A DNA stretch of 64,000 nt, from NCBI GenBank assembly GCA_030737835.1, contig CM060849.1, forward strand, positions 29,021,179 to 29,085,178, in the 5' to 3' direction. A program made the translations under genes and the position numbers. Position 1 is the first letter of the stretch. Each line of letters starts with the position of its first letter. A model generated the notes under the pieces. That model was not told the DNA's origin, did no database searches, and saw only the letters and a list, made by a program, of their open reading frames with translations. Source of the DNA: Acorus gramineus. Lineage: Eukaryota; Streptophyta; Magnoliopsida; Acorales; Acoraceae. Below are positions 11,351-23,200 of the stretch, in pieces.

Positions 11351-12640
11351 AACCATATGAAAAAAATACATGAGAAACAACAATGAGCGTGGGGTTGCAA
11401 ACACCATAACCACTCCAGAGGTCAAATTTTCAAAGTTCATTTTCCTATAATATTATAATTGGATAAAAAAAAGCATATAATCAATTACTTGTATATACAT
11501 AACATAAACCTATCATATTCATATCCATTTTATATTCAAGAAGGAGCAAACACTTTCCAACAATATTGAAAAAACGTGGGAGTGGTATCAGAAAAAAGAA
11601 AAGAGGGGATCATTGTAATAATGCTAAGTTCCAAGGCCTTATTCGACATGCAGTGTTAGGCCATTTGGCTTGCCTCGAGGAAAATATTGGGTGGCCATTA
11701 CGGTGTCACTGAAAGGGCTTTGTTAATGGTAGTCATAGGAGAAGAGAAAGTTTCCGATGTCATGGGGTTAAAGTGGAGAGGGTAATTGATCTTTTCGTAT
11801 TAGGCATGGGTGGGTCCTTTCTTACCTTTTAATTTTCATTTTACAGTTTTCTTTTGTAATTAGATAATCCTTGTCTCCATTTTGTTCGAGGGGCGCCATT
11901 TTAAAATAATAGCCCAATCTTTCTTCTTCAGAATAAGAAGAAGCAAGCAAGCACGCAATCAACCACAAGACTTCTCCACAAAATTATGCCTTCTCTTTCA
12001 CATGGACCCTACTAATAAATTGTATACTTTAGTGATAATGCCACTGATAAAAGATTCAATTTGAATGCATCAAGCATAAAATTATGAGAAACACAGTGAA
12101 TTAATAACAAGCAATATCTACAATTTGTAAGATAGTAGTATTTGATTACTCATACTCATTGCAAATTTAGTGTTTTATGCACAACCATCTCATCTTTCAT
12201 CAAATCTACAGGACTTATTTTTATATAACCATTTGGACTAAAAAAAAAATTAAATAATAAAACAAAACAAACATGCACAATTTTTTTAAAAAATAACTTT
12301 TTTTTCAGAGCTTGATCAATCCAGATTTCAAGTTTCAACCAACGCATCAATTTCAGTCTTACAATTACAGCACAAGTTCTCTAAACATCCAAACCGAATA
12401 AAAAAAACTGGCCTATGACACACTCCACGTCAATATGATGTTAAATTAAACAGTGAAAAAAAAAAACGTGTTGAACAAGCAGACATAAAATTTTGAAGAA
12501 GAAGAACCAACAACAACAACAATAAAAACAGACAATTAAAAATTACCCATACTGCTCGACTTTTTTAAACCCTCCCAAAACCTTCTTCGTCTCCTTCACG
12601 GCCACAGGATGCTAGGGTTTTACTCTGGGGATAAAGTGAG
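11351..12640 (-). repeat. Duplicated leader region, copy 2 (Pcc1 side)
   Basis: Diverged duplicate of 6955-8190 (anchors listed there). It differs by an extra, more GC-rich block at about 11540-11995 that is missing from copy 1. That block has no family I recognise; a transposon fragment is possible. The copies align again from GGACCCTA (about 12004; 7197 in copy 1) to the telo-box leader. Confidence 0.85.
12547..12640 (-). promoter_or_regulatory. Probable 5' leader of Pcc1 with telo-box
   Basis: On the minus strand: telo-box AAACCCTA at 12613-12620, a GAAGGAGACGAAGAAGG tract, and a candidate donor TATGG|GTAATT at 12547. It aligns with the PSF3 leader at 8092-8190. The intervening intron would run to about 10.9 kb; I could not fix its acceptor. 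Confidence 0.5.
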
Positions 12641-12936
12641 AGAGTCGATGAAGATTTTTTTTTTTTTTTTTGGATTTCAATCCGATTCTATTGGATTTCA
12701 ATGTGATAAGATTTTATCTCATATGGATTGGGCTGATTGATTCGGATTAACCACCTAAAATTTTTCTATGCAAAGATGAACGTATGATTCCCAGATTCTT
12801 CTATGCAGAGATTCATCATTAAAAAATCCAAAACAATGAATAAATAAATAATAATAATAATATAAAAAACCTGCTGGAGGTCCTGCAATGGAGGTTCGGG
12901 GGGGTCGCAACGACCGCTGAAGGATCTCCTCCTCAG

Positions 12937-13092
12937 TCCGACCGATTGGTCTGCAATGGAGGTTAGACAATGAGAGGAAGAAATGGAAAATAATTAACTT
13001 AGATTCTAGGGTTCGACCGATTGGTTGGCAATGGAGGTGGAGAATGAGAGGAAGAACAGGAAAACAAATAACTTCAGATTCTAGGGTTACAA
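12937..13092. repeat. Two tandem units of about 75-79 bp
   Basis: Each unit runs from CCGACCGATTGGT through CAATGGAGGT and GAATGAGAGGAAGAA to GATTCTAGGGTT. The units lie upstream of the Pcc1 leader and each ends in a telo-box-like CTAGGGTT. Confidence 0.75.
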
Positions 13093-13269
13093 TCAGATGG
13101 ATGGTCTAGATCTAATCGCGCAAAATCAATGGATTGAATTGATTGGTATACGCAAAATCCATCGGTTGCGTGGTCTCGATCTACATCACCAAACATAGAA
13201 TTCTCAGATCAGACGGTAAAGGATCGATGTCTTCACATAAAAGATCAAGATCAAATAGATTGGTATAAA

Positions 13270-13754
13270 TAAGCCCGTCAATTATCGAATAAAAATCCAC
13301 TCTGATCTGAATCTGTATCAAAATCTAAAAAATATCCCATATTGATCCGGAGTGCGGATATGGATATCAATATATCCGATCTGAAAAATATTCGTATTTG
13401 ACATATATTATAAAATTATATATATTTGAATTATATATTACACATATTGTTATCTTGTATGATTAAACACAGTGATAATATATTATAATACTATTAAATT
13501 TTCAATATATAATATTTGAAAAAGAGAATAAGTCTTAAAAATCTCAATTTTAATATTGACGTTTCTTTAAAATATCACTTGATTATCTAAATTAATGTCA
13601 ATATTAAAACATGTCAATTATCTGAAAAATATATATATCCAATCCGTATCCGATAAAGGATCCGAATCCAAAAATTAATATCCGTATTCGAACCCTAAAG
13701 TTAGGATATGGATATTAGCATATCCGATCCGTATCTGTCCGATTGACAGGCTTA
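13270..13754. mobile_element. hAT MITE, GGATACGGAT family, copy 1
   Basis: Perfect 8-bp TSD GGTATAAA (13262-13269 and 13755-13762). Ends are TAAGCCCGTCAATT and its complement GATTGACAGGCTTA. The interior is made of many ATCCGTATCCGA/GGATACGGATAT motifs in both orientations plus AT-rich filler. It has no coding capacity. Copies 2 and 3 are at 13790 and 45558. Confidence 0.88.
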
Positions 13755-13789
13755 GGTATAAACCGAGTAACCTGATCTCAACCTCCAAT

Positions 13790-14349
13790 TAAGCCTGTCA
13801 ATTATCCAAAAATATATATGTATCTGATCCGAATCCGAAAATACAAAAAATAACCGATATCCAAAAATCCGTGTCCGTATCCAAACCAAATTATCCGTAT
13901 CCGATAATTTTCAGATCGGATCAGATACAACCTATATCCGATCTGAACAATATCCGTATCCGAACTGTTATTTTATTTATATATGGTAGAATTAGTTTCA
14001 ACCACCCTTAGATGAAAAAAGAATGACTCATGATTTATGGCAAAACACAAACCTATTTAACCATGTTGGATACTTGTTTAACTATATTAGGATTTGTGTT
14101 TTTATGTCTTTGGTGGATACCTATTTAACCATGTTAGGACTTAAGATTTTATAAATTCTTTATATTTTAATCTGGTTCGGATATTTTGGATATTATCCGA
14201 ATCCGTATTCGGATTTTCAGATCAGATACGGATATGTTTTTTGAAATATCCGTTGGATATCAAATACGGATATTTTTTCGGATATCCAATTCGGATACGG
14301 ATACGGATATGGGTCTATCTAATCCGTGTCCGTCCGATTGACAGGCTTA
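13790..14349. mobile_element. hAT MITE, GGATACGGAT family, copy 2
   Basis: 8-bp TSD CCTCCAAT / CCTACAAT (one mismatch; 13782-13789 and 14350-14357). TIR TAAGCCTGTCAAT at both ends. It shares a unique core (AACCATGTTAGGACTTAAG near 14130) with copy 3 at 45.5 kb. It lies only 35 bp from copy 1 with its own TSD, so the two inserted independently. Confidence 0.88.
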
Positions 14350-14635
14350 CCTACAATCCATTCTAAACTAGGTTCGGATTGAGTTGGGTTCGTACTGGTT
14401 GAACTCGATGACCAAATATTCTAACACAAACTCAACTAAAAGCCGGGTTGGGTTAGGTTTAATTCGCCTACTCACAAACAAAAATTATATTTTTGCTTAA
14501 TTTTAAAGGGTAAGAAATAGATTTTGCCACTGTCTTCACATTTTTTATGGGGCACCGATATTCTCACCCACATAGCTATTCACCCCACCCCTCTAAAAAA
14601 AATCAGAATGTGATTTTTTTAAAGAATGACCCCAC

Positions 14636-15710
14636 CCAGATTCATTCAACTTTGTGAAGTCATCCATTATGTGACAGGTCGACATCACAGAGTCGAACTG
14701 GTCACAGAGATCTAAGGCCCTCTTTGTACCCCATTCGACTTTGTGAAGTCGTTCATTATTTCACAGGTCGACATCACAGAGTCGAACTAGTTACTGAGAC
14801 CTAAGGCCCTCTCTACGGCCTATTCGACTTTGTGTTTTGAACAATATGTTCGCGTGTTATAGCGTTCTCAATGAATCTCTTCAAACAATGGTGCGTTATT
14901 CAGTATCATAAAGGATAGATCACATGATGTAGTATTTAGATATCTCTTTGTGATGTCATCTATTATGTCACAAGTCGAATGGGCCGTAAAGAGGGCCTTA
15001 GGTCTCTGGAATCAGTTTGACTATGTAATGTCAACCTGTGACATAATAGCAATGTTTTAAAAATCGAACCGTTCAATGAGCCAAAAAAATGAATGAGTTA
15101 AGGGTCATTGCTTCAACTGTTGGATCAATCAGATTTGAGCCATGACATGATTATAATATAATAATTTTTTAATTATCATTACTAAATAAAAATATAAAAT
15201 ATTTTAGAAAATCTTTGTATAAATGTTTTACTTAACATCATAACATGATTTTAGTATATAAAATCTCAACTTTTTATTACATTTCATATTTTAACAAGTG
15301 ATTAATCACAATTTTTATGAATAAACTACCATTCGATACAATCAACCCGCAGCCGGTTCACAAAAACTGTTGGTTCAATTGGTGGGTTGATTGTATTTTA
15401 CTAATTTTTTATATCATCGGGTTATATGGCTAAATCGAACTGGAAATCAACGTGGGTGAAAGTTTAATTAGTTCAACCAAGCAAGTCGGGTTAGGTTTTA
15501 AAACACTGCATAATTGACGATTTCACAAAGTCGAATGAGTCACATGAGAGCCTTAGGTTTCTGTAACCTATTCGACTCTAGGATGTCGAACAGAGTATAT
15601 AACTGACGACTACACAAAGTCGAATTGGTTGCAGAGAGGGTTTAGGTCTCTGTAATCAGTTCGACTATGTGATGTCGACCTCTGACATAATGGATGACTT
15701 TACAAAATCA
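14636..15710. repeat. Foldback repeat with tandem arms of about 100 bp
   Basis: The left arm holds two direct units (14636-14735 and 14740-14835) with the core TTTGTGAAGTC, ACAGGTCGACATCACAGAGT, CTAAGGCCCTCT. The right arm holds three units in inverted orientation (about 14950-15049, 15517-15605, 15605-15710). The outermost left and right units match over about 80 bases. The right arm is split by a hAT MITE at 15050-15508. The spacer is short (14836-14950). The structure could fold into a long hairpin. No transposase frame is present and no clear TSD was seen. Confidence 0.75.
15050..15508. mobile_element. hAT MITE nested in foldback repeat
   Basis: TSD CATAATAG / CATAATTG (8 bp, one mismatch; 15042-15049 and 15509-15516). 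Ends are CAATGTTTTAAAA and, reversed, CAGTGTTTTAAAACC, a common hAT end type. Removing it restores the continuity of the foldback unit, so it inserted later. Confidence 0.8.
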
Positions 15711-15719
15711 AATATATAC

Positions 15720-17245
15720 ACAAATAATTTAATAATATTCTTAAACCTGTTAACAATGTACATAGATAATAAAGAAGAAAGGGTAAAAACGAAAAATATA
15801 ACAATGGGCTTCATGGTGTACACACGGAATGACCCGGCAAATAATATACAATAGGATCTTTGTATCTAAAAATAAGTCTAAATGTTCCACGGATCTAAAA
15901 ATAATTCATCCCGAATGACAGGGAATTAATTTCCCAAAAGTTTTTGGGTTTGAATGTCTATCTGGTTTATATTCAAAACCCAACAGTATAAAAAAAAATA
16001 GGTAAAAATTAGCAGCCCACTAGATAAACTATCAATTTTTTAGAACTTAGGCCGGCCTTATTTAGAAAAATTATGATTAATTATTTATTAAAATATTAGA
16101 TTTAATAAACAAATAGTTATTATATGATAAAATCATTCAATGATATGTAAAAGCTTAAAGCAGGATTTAATAATTGATCATTCCGTAAGATTTTTAAAAT
16201 ATTTCAATTTTTTAAATTTGTTTATTTTATAAAAATTAATTAATATATTTATAATTTTAAGATAGTATTATGGTTAAAATCCGATTAATCCAAACCACTG
16301 ACCTTAATCCATTCAGTTCAATGAACGACTCGATTTTTTAAACATGTTGGGCAGATTTGACAAGGGATAACTAATAGGATATAAATGGTGATTGTGGGAA
16401 TAAGTGGGGGGAGGGGGGAGGATAACTTATCTTGTTTGGTATAAAAAATAATTAGGATAAAGTATGGACAGTTGTCCTAATTTTAAAATGAAAATGAAGA
16501 TATTTTGTTTTATCTAAAGACTGGAATAACATTTATCCCTATTTTTTATTTTAATTTTGATAAATATGAACAGAATTAATAAATTTTTTATCTCTTAAAA
16601 TTAAAACAACTTATCCTTAATATTTTAACCCTTTGCAAAACTAGCTTGTTTAGGTGCCGTGGTCTAGGTCTAAGTGGGAGCATCACATCAAAGATGCGAA
16701 TAACTTGTTAAAGTTATACTCGAATGAAACCCGGAATAGTGGGAATATTCGACCTGAAATACCTTCCTTGAAAACACAAATCACCAACCAGTCTTTCTCT
16801 CTCAAATGAATTCATGGCGGTCACTTGTTCAGGTGAGTCTCTTATCTGATGAATTGTTGTGTGCATGTTTTGGATTTGTGTAGAGAAGGAACAACAGAAG
16901 GTAAATCTTTTAGAAGCTCTTGTTTTACATTCCAAAGAACATCACATGATAACACATCAGTAGCAGTTACAATTTGATACACATATTACAAATAACTTAT
17001 ATTTCGCCAAACCAACCATGCTCTCTGTTGTAGAGGTTGGTTTTTCCTATATATGTGTTTCTTGTTTATTCGGCAGGGATTCATCGCGTGCTTCCCAGCT
17101 TTTTAAAAAATTTTGTTTGAAGCTTCCATCAAGATCATAAAAATTTATCTGTTGGAGCTTCATCTGCATCAAAATCAACAGTTTGGTTTCAGAATCAAAC
17201 AGTTTGTTGTGTGATATGAGATCTAAATGAGTTTGGTTTTACCTC
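15720..17245. other. Intergenic and 3' flank of hydrolase gene, no gene recognised
   Basis: AT-rich. A G-rich stretch (GGGGGGAGGGGGGAGG) lies at about 16407. The segment next to 17245 should hold the hydrolase 3' UTR. Short frames such as 16714-16935 have no recognisable family and no exon-like ends. Confidence 0.5.
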
Positions 17246-20200
17246 TTATGAATGTGAAGGTTCAACTCTGGCCTTCTTGAAGGCCACCTTCATGTGTTTG
17301 AAACCCATCACGAATAGGCCGACAAAATATAGGAAACTAAGTCGTATCTTCGCTAGGGCGTCGTAGATGTATGCCAAGCTACTTTCTTGCTCAATGTCCA
17401 CTTCGCTTGATGATATGGATAGTCCTGATGATAGAATCTCTGAAAGGGGCAAATAAACAATTGCATTAGAAACTTAGAAGTCTAGATTATGGCATGTGGG
17501 TTCATGAAAGCATGGTCACAAAATACTTCAACTTTTTATGATCAGTCGAACATACTTCTGTTTACTCAACTGTTCATTTGGTACTTTCAAAATCAAGGTA
17601 TTCATTTAATTTGGATGGTTTATCGCATTTTGTATCATAATAATAATAATAGAAAAAGCAATCCTATCTGTCTTTGTCACCTACACATCCAATATATAAG
17701 TTTTTTGCATGTACTTCTCGTACTAATGAGCATCGCTGTACTTTTACCATGCTTAGATGATGATTTATGTGTACTTACCATACTTAATGGAACCCTTTGG
17801 ATATTTGTCATACAAGAACTTTGTGAGTATGTAAGAGGGTACTTACCAGTCCTGTTAATGGGCAAACTTGACCACTCCTGCAGGCTAACATTTGATTCCG
17901 AAGACCTTATCAACTCTGTCAGAGCTGCATTAACCTGCATGTTGGGAATTCACAATGAGAATCATCTTTGCCAATTGCCACCACTTAAAATTATGTTCTC
18001 TGGTTTGCAACACTAACTATATATTATGTATCAATTACAAAATATTGTTTAAGAACATGGTCTCTGGAAAACTATCCTGGCAAAATGCCTTGCAGTTTTC
18101 ATCTGGCATTAGTGTGAAGAAAACTTTTAGGAACATTTTTGAATGTATTGCTAGAAGGCATCGCCAATCGACTTGAAAATTGGAGAAACAAATATCTGCT
18201 TCTTCGCAATTGAACAAACATAAGGTCTATATTTATAACTAATCAATTATGGAATCTAACAGAGATAATTGACATATATGCAAGTTGTCATCTTGATGAC
18301 AAGGCAATTTTCCAGCATAGATTTTGTTTCAGTTCTTTTATACCTAATATTTTTACTTTTATAACTAAATACCTGATCTTGCATTATTCACACACACAAA
18401 GCCATCCATGTTGCAATTCCACTTCCAATTTCACACTTTTTTTTTTTTGTCATATTACAATTCATTCCCAGAAAAATCAATAATTACCAGAACATTCTTG
18501 TTATTCTCATTGACAAAATTGCAATTCAACAATTGAAAAACTTATATTTACCAAAAGTCCAGATATAATGAACTCTTTGCAAACCAACCCTTCTAAGAGT
18601 GTTTGAAAACAAGGTTTAATTATCAGAAAACGTATTTGTTTTTACTTCTAAAACATGATTCCCAAAAAGCATTTTTTATTTTTAAAAATCTGCTTTAAAA
18701 TGACATTCATAATTGAAAAGCCGATCCCAATTTTCCAATTAATCATGGTCGTCGTAACTTTTGGCTTCTTCCAAAAGCATAATCACCCAAACCATGTTTC
18801 TAAACGCCCCCTAAGGAAATATCTATTGCAAGTCAAATGCATCTTATGCGCAGTCCCATTGTTAACACATGACATTCTTGAAAAATGAACAGTTTCACAT
18901 CGTGAAGGACGCCATGAGAAAAATAAATGGTAACAGAAGTAATTTCGACACCAAAATATTCCCCCATGGTCATGTCAGTATCACTTTTGCTGACATATCT
19001 CTTAGAAGTTAAAACCTTGCTACACCTCTGACCTTTTTACAAGGCATTGCACCATCACTTATGCCAGTGATTTGTGAAGACTTCCAGCAACCATAAAAAA
19101 TTCACAGGTCCCTGACTCCCTGGTTTTAACCATAAATTTTCTAACCTCAGCCCTTGTGTGGACCTTATTTTTTTGTATACCTTCATAAATTGATGCACCA
19201 TAATGAGGCCCTTGCCCTTGTCCTAGTGTGCAATACAGAGATCAGCTTGCTTGAAGATGGCTGTTCACAAAAACTATTTTTTGTTATCTATATTTTTTTG
19301 TAATCACTTTGTGGGCCTTTGCTGATTGTCTGGGAGTCATTCTATGAATTTGATCACACAAGGAATTGATTTTCTTCCACATAAAATTGCACCTCTCCAA
19401 ATTCTTTGGAAGTATCAGCCATAAAATGGCTCGGTTCACAAAAGAACATCAGTACTCTTGATGAGAAAGAACCTGTTGGAGACATCTGACAAGTCTTTGT
19501 AAATTAACCAAACTGTGTCGACCGATCTTGCTTGATCAAATGGACCTTCCGGGATGCTAATAAACAAATCACTAATTTATTACCATGACAGACCCATTCT
19601 GGATTCATTTGCTTTGCATGCAGTAAGCCTATTCCCCTATAGACCTATTTAACCCATTTTGAGAAATGATTACTACATTTGATGAATTTAAAACTCTTAT
19701 GTAGATTATCAGTATGACCAACTGACCTGTAGCATCTCGTGACTGACAATTAACTCGTTTATGATTTACCTAGTCAATTGTTCTACAAATTTTTTTTCCG
19801 AATGAGGCTGCCGTACAATTTAACGTGCTTCATATGGTGGGATTGAGTTAAAATTCAAATGTAATAAAACATTATAAAGGTAGAAAAATATTTTGGAAGA
19901 GTTTTTTGGCCCGGCCAGGGTCAGCACTCCCTAGATTGACTAACTTCAGTTTTGGCTTTCGGTGGTACTATTCACAAATCCTGAGAAAATTTTGAACAAA
20001 CTTACCTCTACGGGCCTTTCATGGCTTACAAGATGCCCCCCATGCATCTCTATCATTCTTGAAACAGGCCGTAGCTTCTCTGCAAGCCTTCTTCCATGAC
20101 TAACCTGAGCAATAATGTCATACCTGACAAAACATGGAAACTAGTTTCATATTTACCTTAAATATGAGTTCAATACACAAAACATCAAGTTTGATGAACT

Positions 20201-23200
20201 GTGGCATCAAATGCATTAAGGCATTTCAAACGAACCTCCCATGAATGACTGATACAAAAAACCCAGAGGTACGGATTGTCTCAAGTTCTTTTGATGTCAA
20301 TTTATGAGTCCAGCATGCATTTACTTGGCCTTCAAAACCATAACTTGACTGCATCCCTGTTGACGTTATGCCTTTTACATATTCCTGTGGAAGATGGAGT
20401 TTTTTAAATTCAGGATCATTGCCGATCATCAAACCCATCAAAAGATGAAAAGCTCCTCTGATGATTATTGTACCACTAGAAGATTGCATAATTAACAATC
20501 GAGTTTGATTGCATAACTTGGCAACCATCATATGGAATTGGATTAGAGGAGTAAACTAAATATCAACCAGAAAGAAAGACCGAATAGCATCGGGAACAGA
20601 TATAATATGTTTCCAAGCACTTTTTTTTTCCCCTTTTTTGTGACTTTACATTCAAATAATTGGCTGCTTGCCGAACAATTTTTATATTTTCTTCACTCGT
20701 GGGCAGTTCTAGGTGGATTAAAATCTCCACAGACGTTTGTTTTTCATGACTTTTGTCAAGACAACCGTGGACTGGTATTTTTTTGAGGTGGAACCTTAAT
20801 GTGTAAAAAATGCTGAAACCAAGGAGGCAAGGAAGGACATCAATGTAGATAATATGTTCCTCCCAAATTTTTTTTACATGCATACTGTTATGTTTTAAGC
20901 CAATCAATGCGACATTCCTTACTTGGTATAGAATGCTCCTTCTTGTGCAGGATCCAACATATTCATCAAGATATTCCTGCAAATAAAACAATCGTGTGAA
21001 GCTGATTGTTCATATAAATCTTTAATCTGAATGAATGAAATAAAAAACATTATGCATAAAATGAGGCATAGAACAATGTATTTGATTGTCAATGTACTTT
21101 TGGAATATGAGAAGTTATTTAATTTCTCGGAATAATGATAATAATAATTTGTCATATTGTGGTGTGGGCTAGACTCACAGTGCAATGGATGACAACATAA
21201 TTTGCAACCATATGATCTTGGGTTTAAATCTCAATCACATTGCTTACCTATAAAAAAAATTGTCATATTGTTTCACTATAAGTGATGCATGAGAAATCCA
21301 AATTTACCAGAGAACTAACAATAGGTTGATGATCCAATTTACATAATGAAATGTATATCTCTTCCAAGCCGGCCTTGGCATTTTCTTTAGCCCCCGTTTG
21401 GATACAGAATAGGACTTATTCTTGGGCATACAGTTATTCCGGTATAAGTGAGTATAAATAAGGATAAATTGATTTTGTGTTGAATTATTCTTGTTGGTAA
21501 ACGTAAGAATAAATGTTTTGTTGTTTGGGTAAAATGTGAATAAAGTATGGATAAGGATTTATAAAAAGTAAAAAAATAATGATAGTTGATTTGACAGGTG
21601 ATTTATAAGAGGTGATGACAGTTGATTTGACAGTGGACCCACATATTCTTTGGGTGGAATAACTTAGGATAACTTAGGATTGGAATCCATATACCACTTT
21701 ATACCAGTTTATTTTGGCATACTTTATCTGGGGTTATCCGGGCTTTTCAAACACAACAAAATTTCTATCCGGGGTTATCCGGGGGTTTATTCTCATTCCA
21801 AACGGGGGCTTACGGTTTTTTTTCCTAACTTTGTAATTTTTTTTGGAGATCCCTCAGCTCTGCTCTTCGATAGGCATCATTTCTTTGATGTGATTATTCC
21901 TATCCAATTTTCGACCCAAAAAAAAGAAATTAGAAGAAGAATAAGAAGCTGACCTTGGTGTAGTGGGTGTCCAAATCAACATCAGCCCTTTCCTCTGGAG
22001 TCTTTGCCCGCAAAAAACGAATTGCAACGGAAAGTGTCTTGCGATCAAGCTGCAACAATGCGATAGTGAAATGCAGTTCCTTTAAATAACCGTCAAATAA
22101 CTAAATCAATGATGTAGATCAGAAGTATTGAATTTATAAATTTAATCAGTTCAATTTTAACATTCATTCAGAGTGAATATTAGACAGGAAAAAGTTACAT
22201 GTGGCTTCCAAAATGTTGACATACTTGTTCTTTATTTGAAGTGAATGTTACTGACAAGATACAGTCCTGGCAATTATGTGCAATTTAAGACAATTTAAAT
22301 TGACAAAGGAACAATCATCCTAAAATCAATATCAACTTAGAAATGCAACTTAAAACAGATGCATGGAATATATACTTAACTCCAAAATAAAAAATGCACA
22401 CCTTTGGAAAACATTCAAATCCTCCACCAGTTGCATTGAGCAAAGCCAGCGATGACAACCTCTCAGGAGCCAATGCTGCCAACTTGCAAGCAATCATCGC
22501 ACCTGTTTGAGCAGCACCGACATTCCATGAACTAATCAAGAACGGGTAGATAATTCGATATGTAGAAACATTGCCAAAAATTGTGAAATCTAAAATTTAT
22601 AATCAAGCACAATTCACAGTGTTTAAGGGCCATGCAGTTGCCTACAAGGATCAGAAGAGCATATCAAATCCTCAAATGAACAAAATTTCATCAAAATGTT
22701 CCACTAATGTGACTCCAAAAAAGGGGTCAGCCCATCTGAAATTCTTCTTAAACCATGGCATGTGATAAAATTTGAACTCAAACACGATTTCAGCTGCTCA
22801 GAATTAAATAAATGGAGTCTAAATAAAAAGAAGTGTAATAATGAAAAAAGAAGAAGAAGCTAAAGCCAGATAAAGTGCTCACCCATTGAGTGACCAAACA
22901 CATGGGCTTTCTTCCATCCTAGATGATCTAACAGAGCCAATGCATCTCTTGCCATGCTCATGGTCCTGCAATCCCATTGCAACCAAAAGCACATTATCTT
23001 CAAAAGCAGAATAAATGGTCATTTTCATTCATCAATTGAAATTTTTCAAAACAAACACTCAACTAAGGGAATTCATAACTATCTAGCCACATTGATTGGG
23101 CATCACTTGCAATGTCAAACACAGACAAAAAAATAAAATAAATACAAACCACAATTCTAACAAAATCCACAAATGCCTGTATTTCCAACCGAATCCCACT

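Noticed and set aside
17489-18016. 175-aa open frame on the plus strand
   Set aside because: It runs antisense across hydrolase exon 9 (17934-17847), which fits the gene in phase. The translation has no recognisable domain.
18880-19670. Mixed-composition stretch in hydrolase intron 8 that looked like a retroelement piece
   Set aside because: Frames are short and broken and I could not recognise any motif or end; left unassigned.
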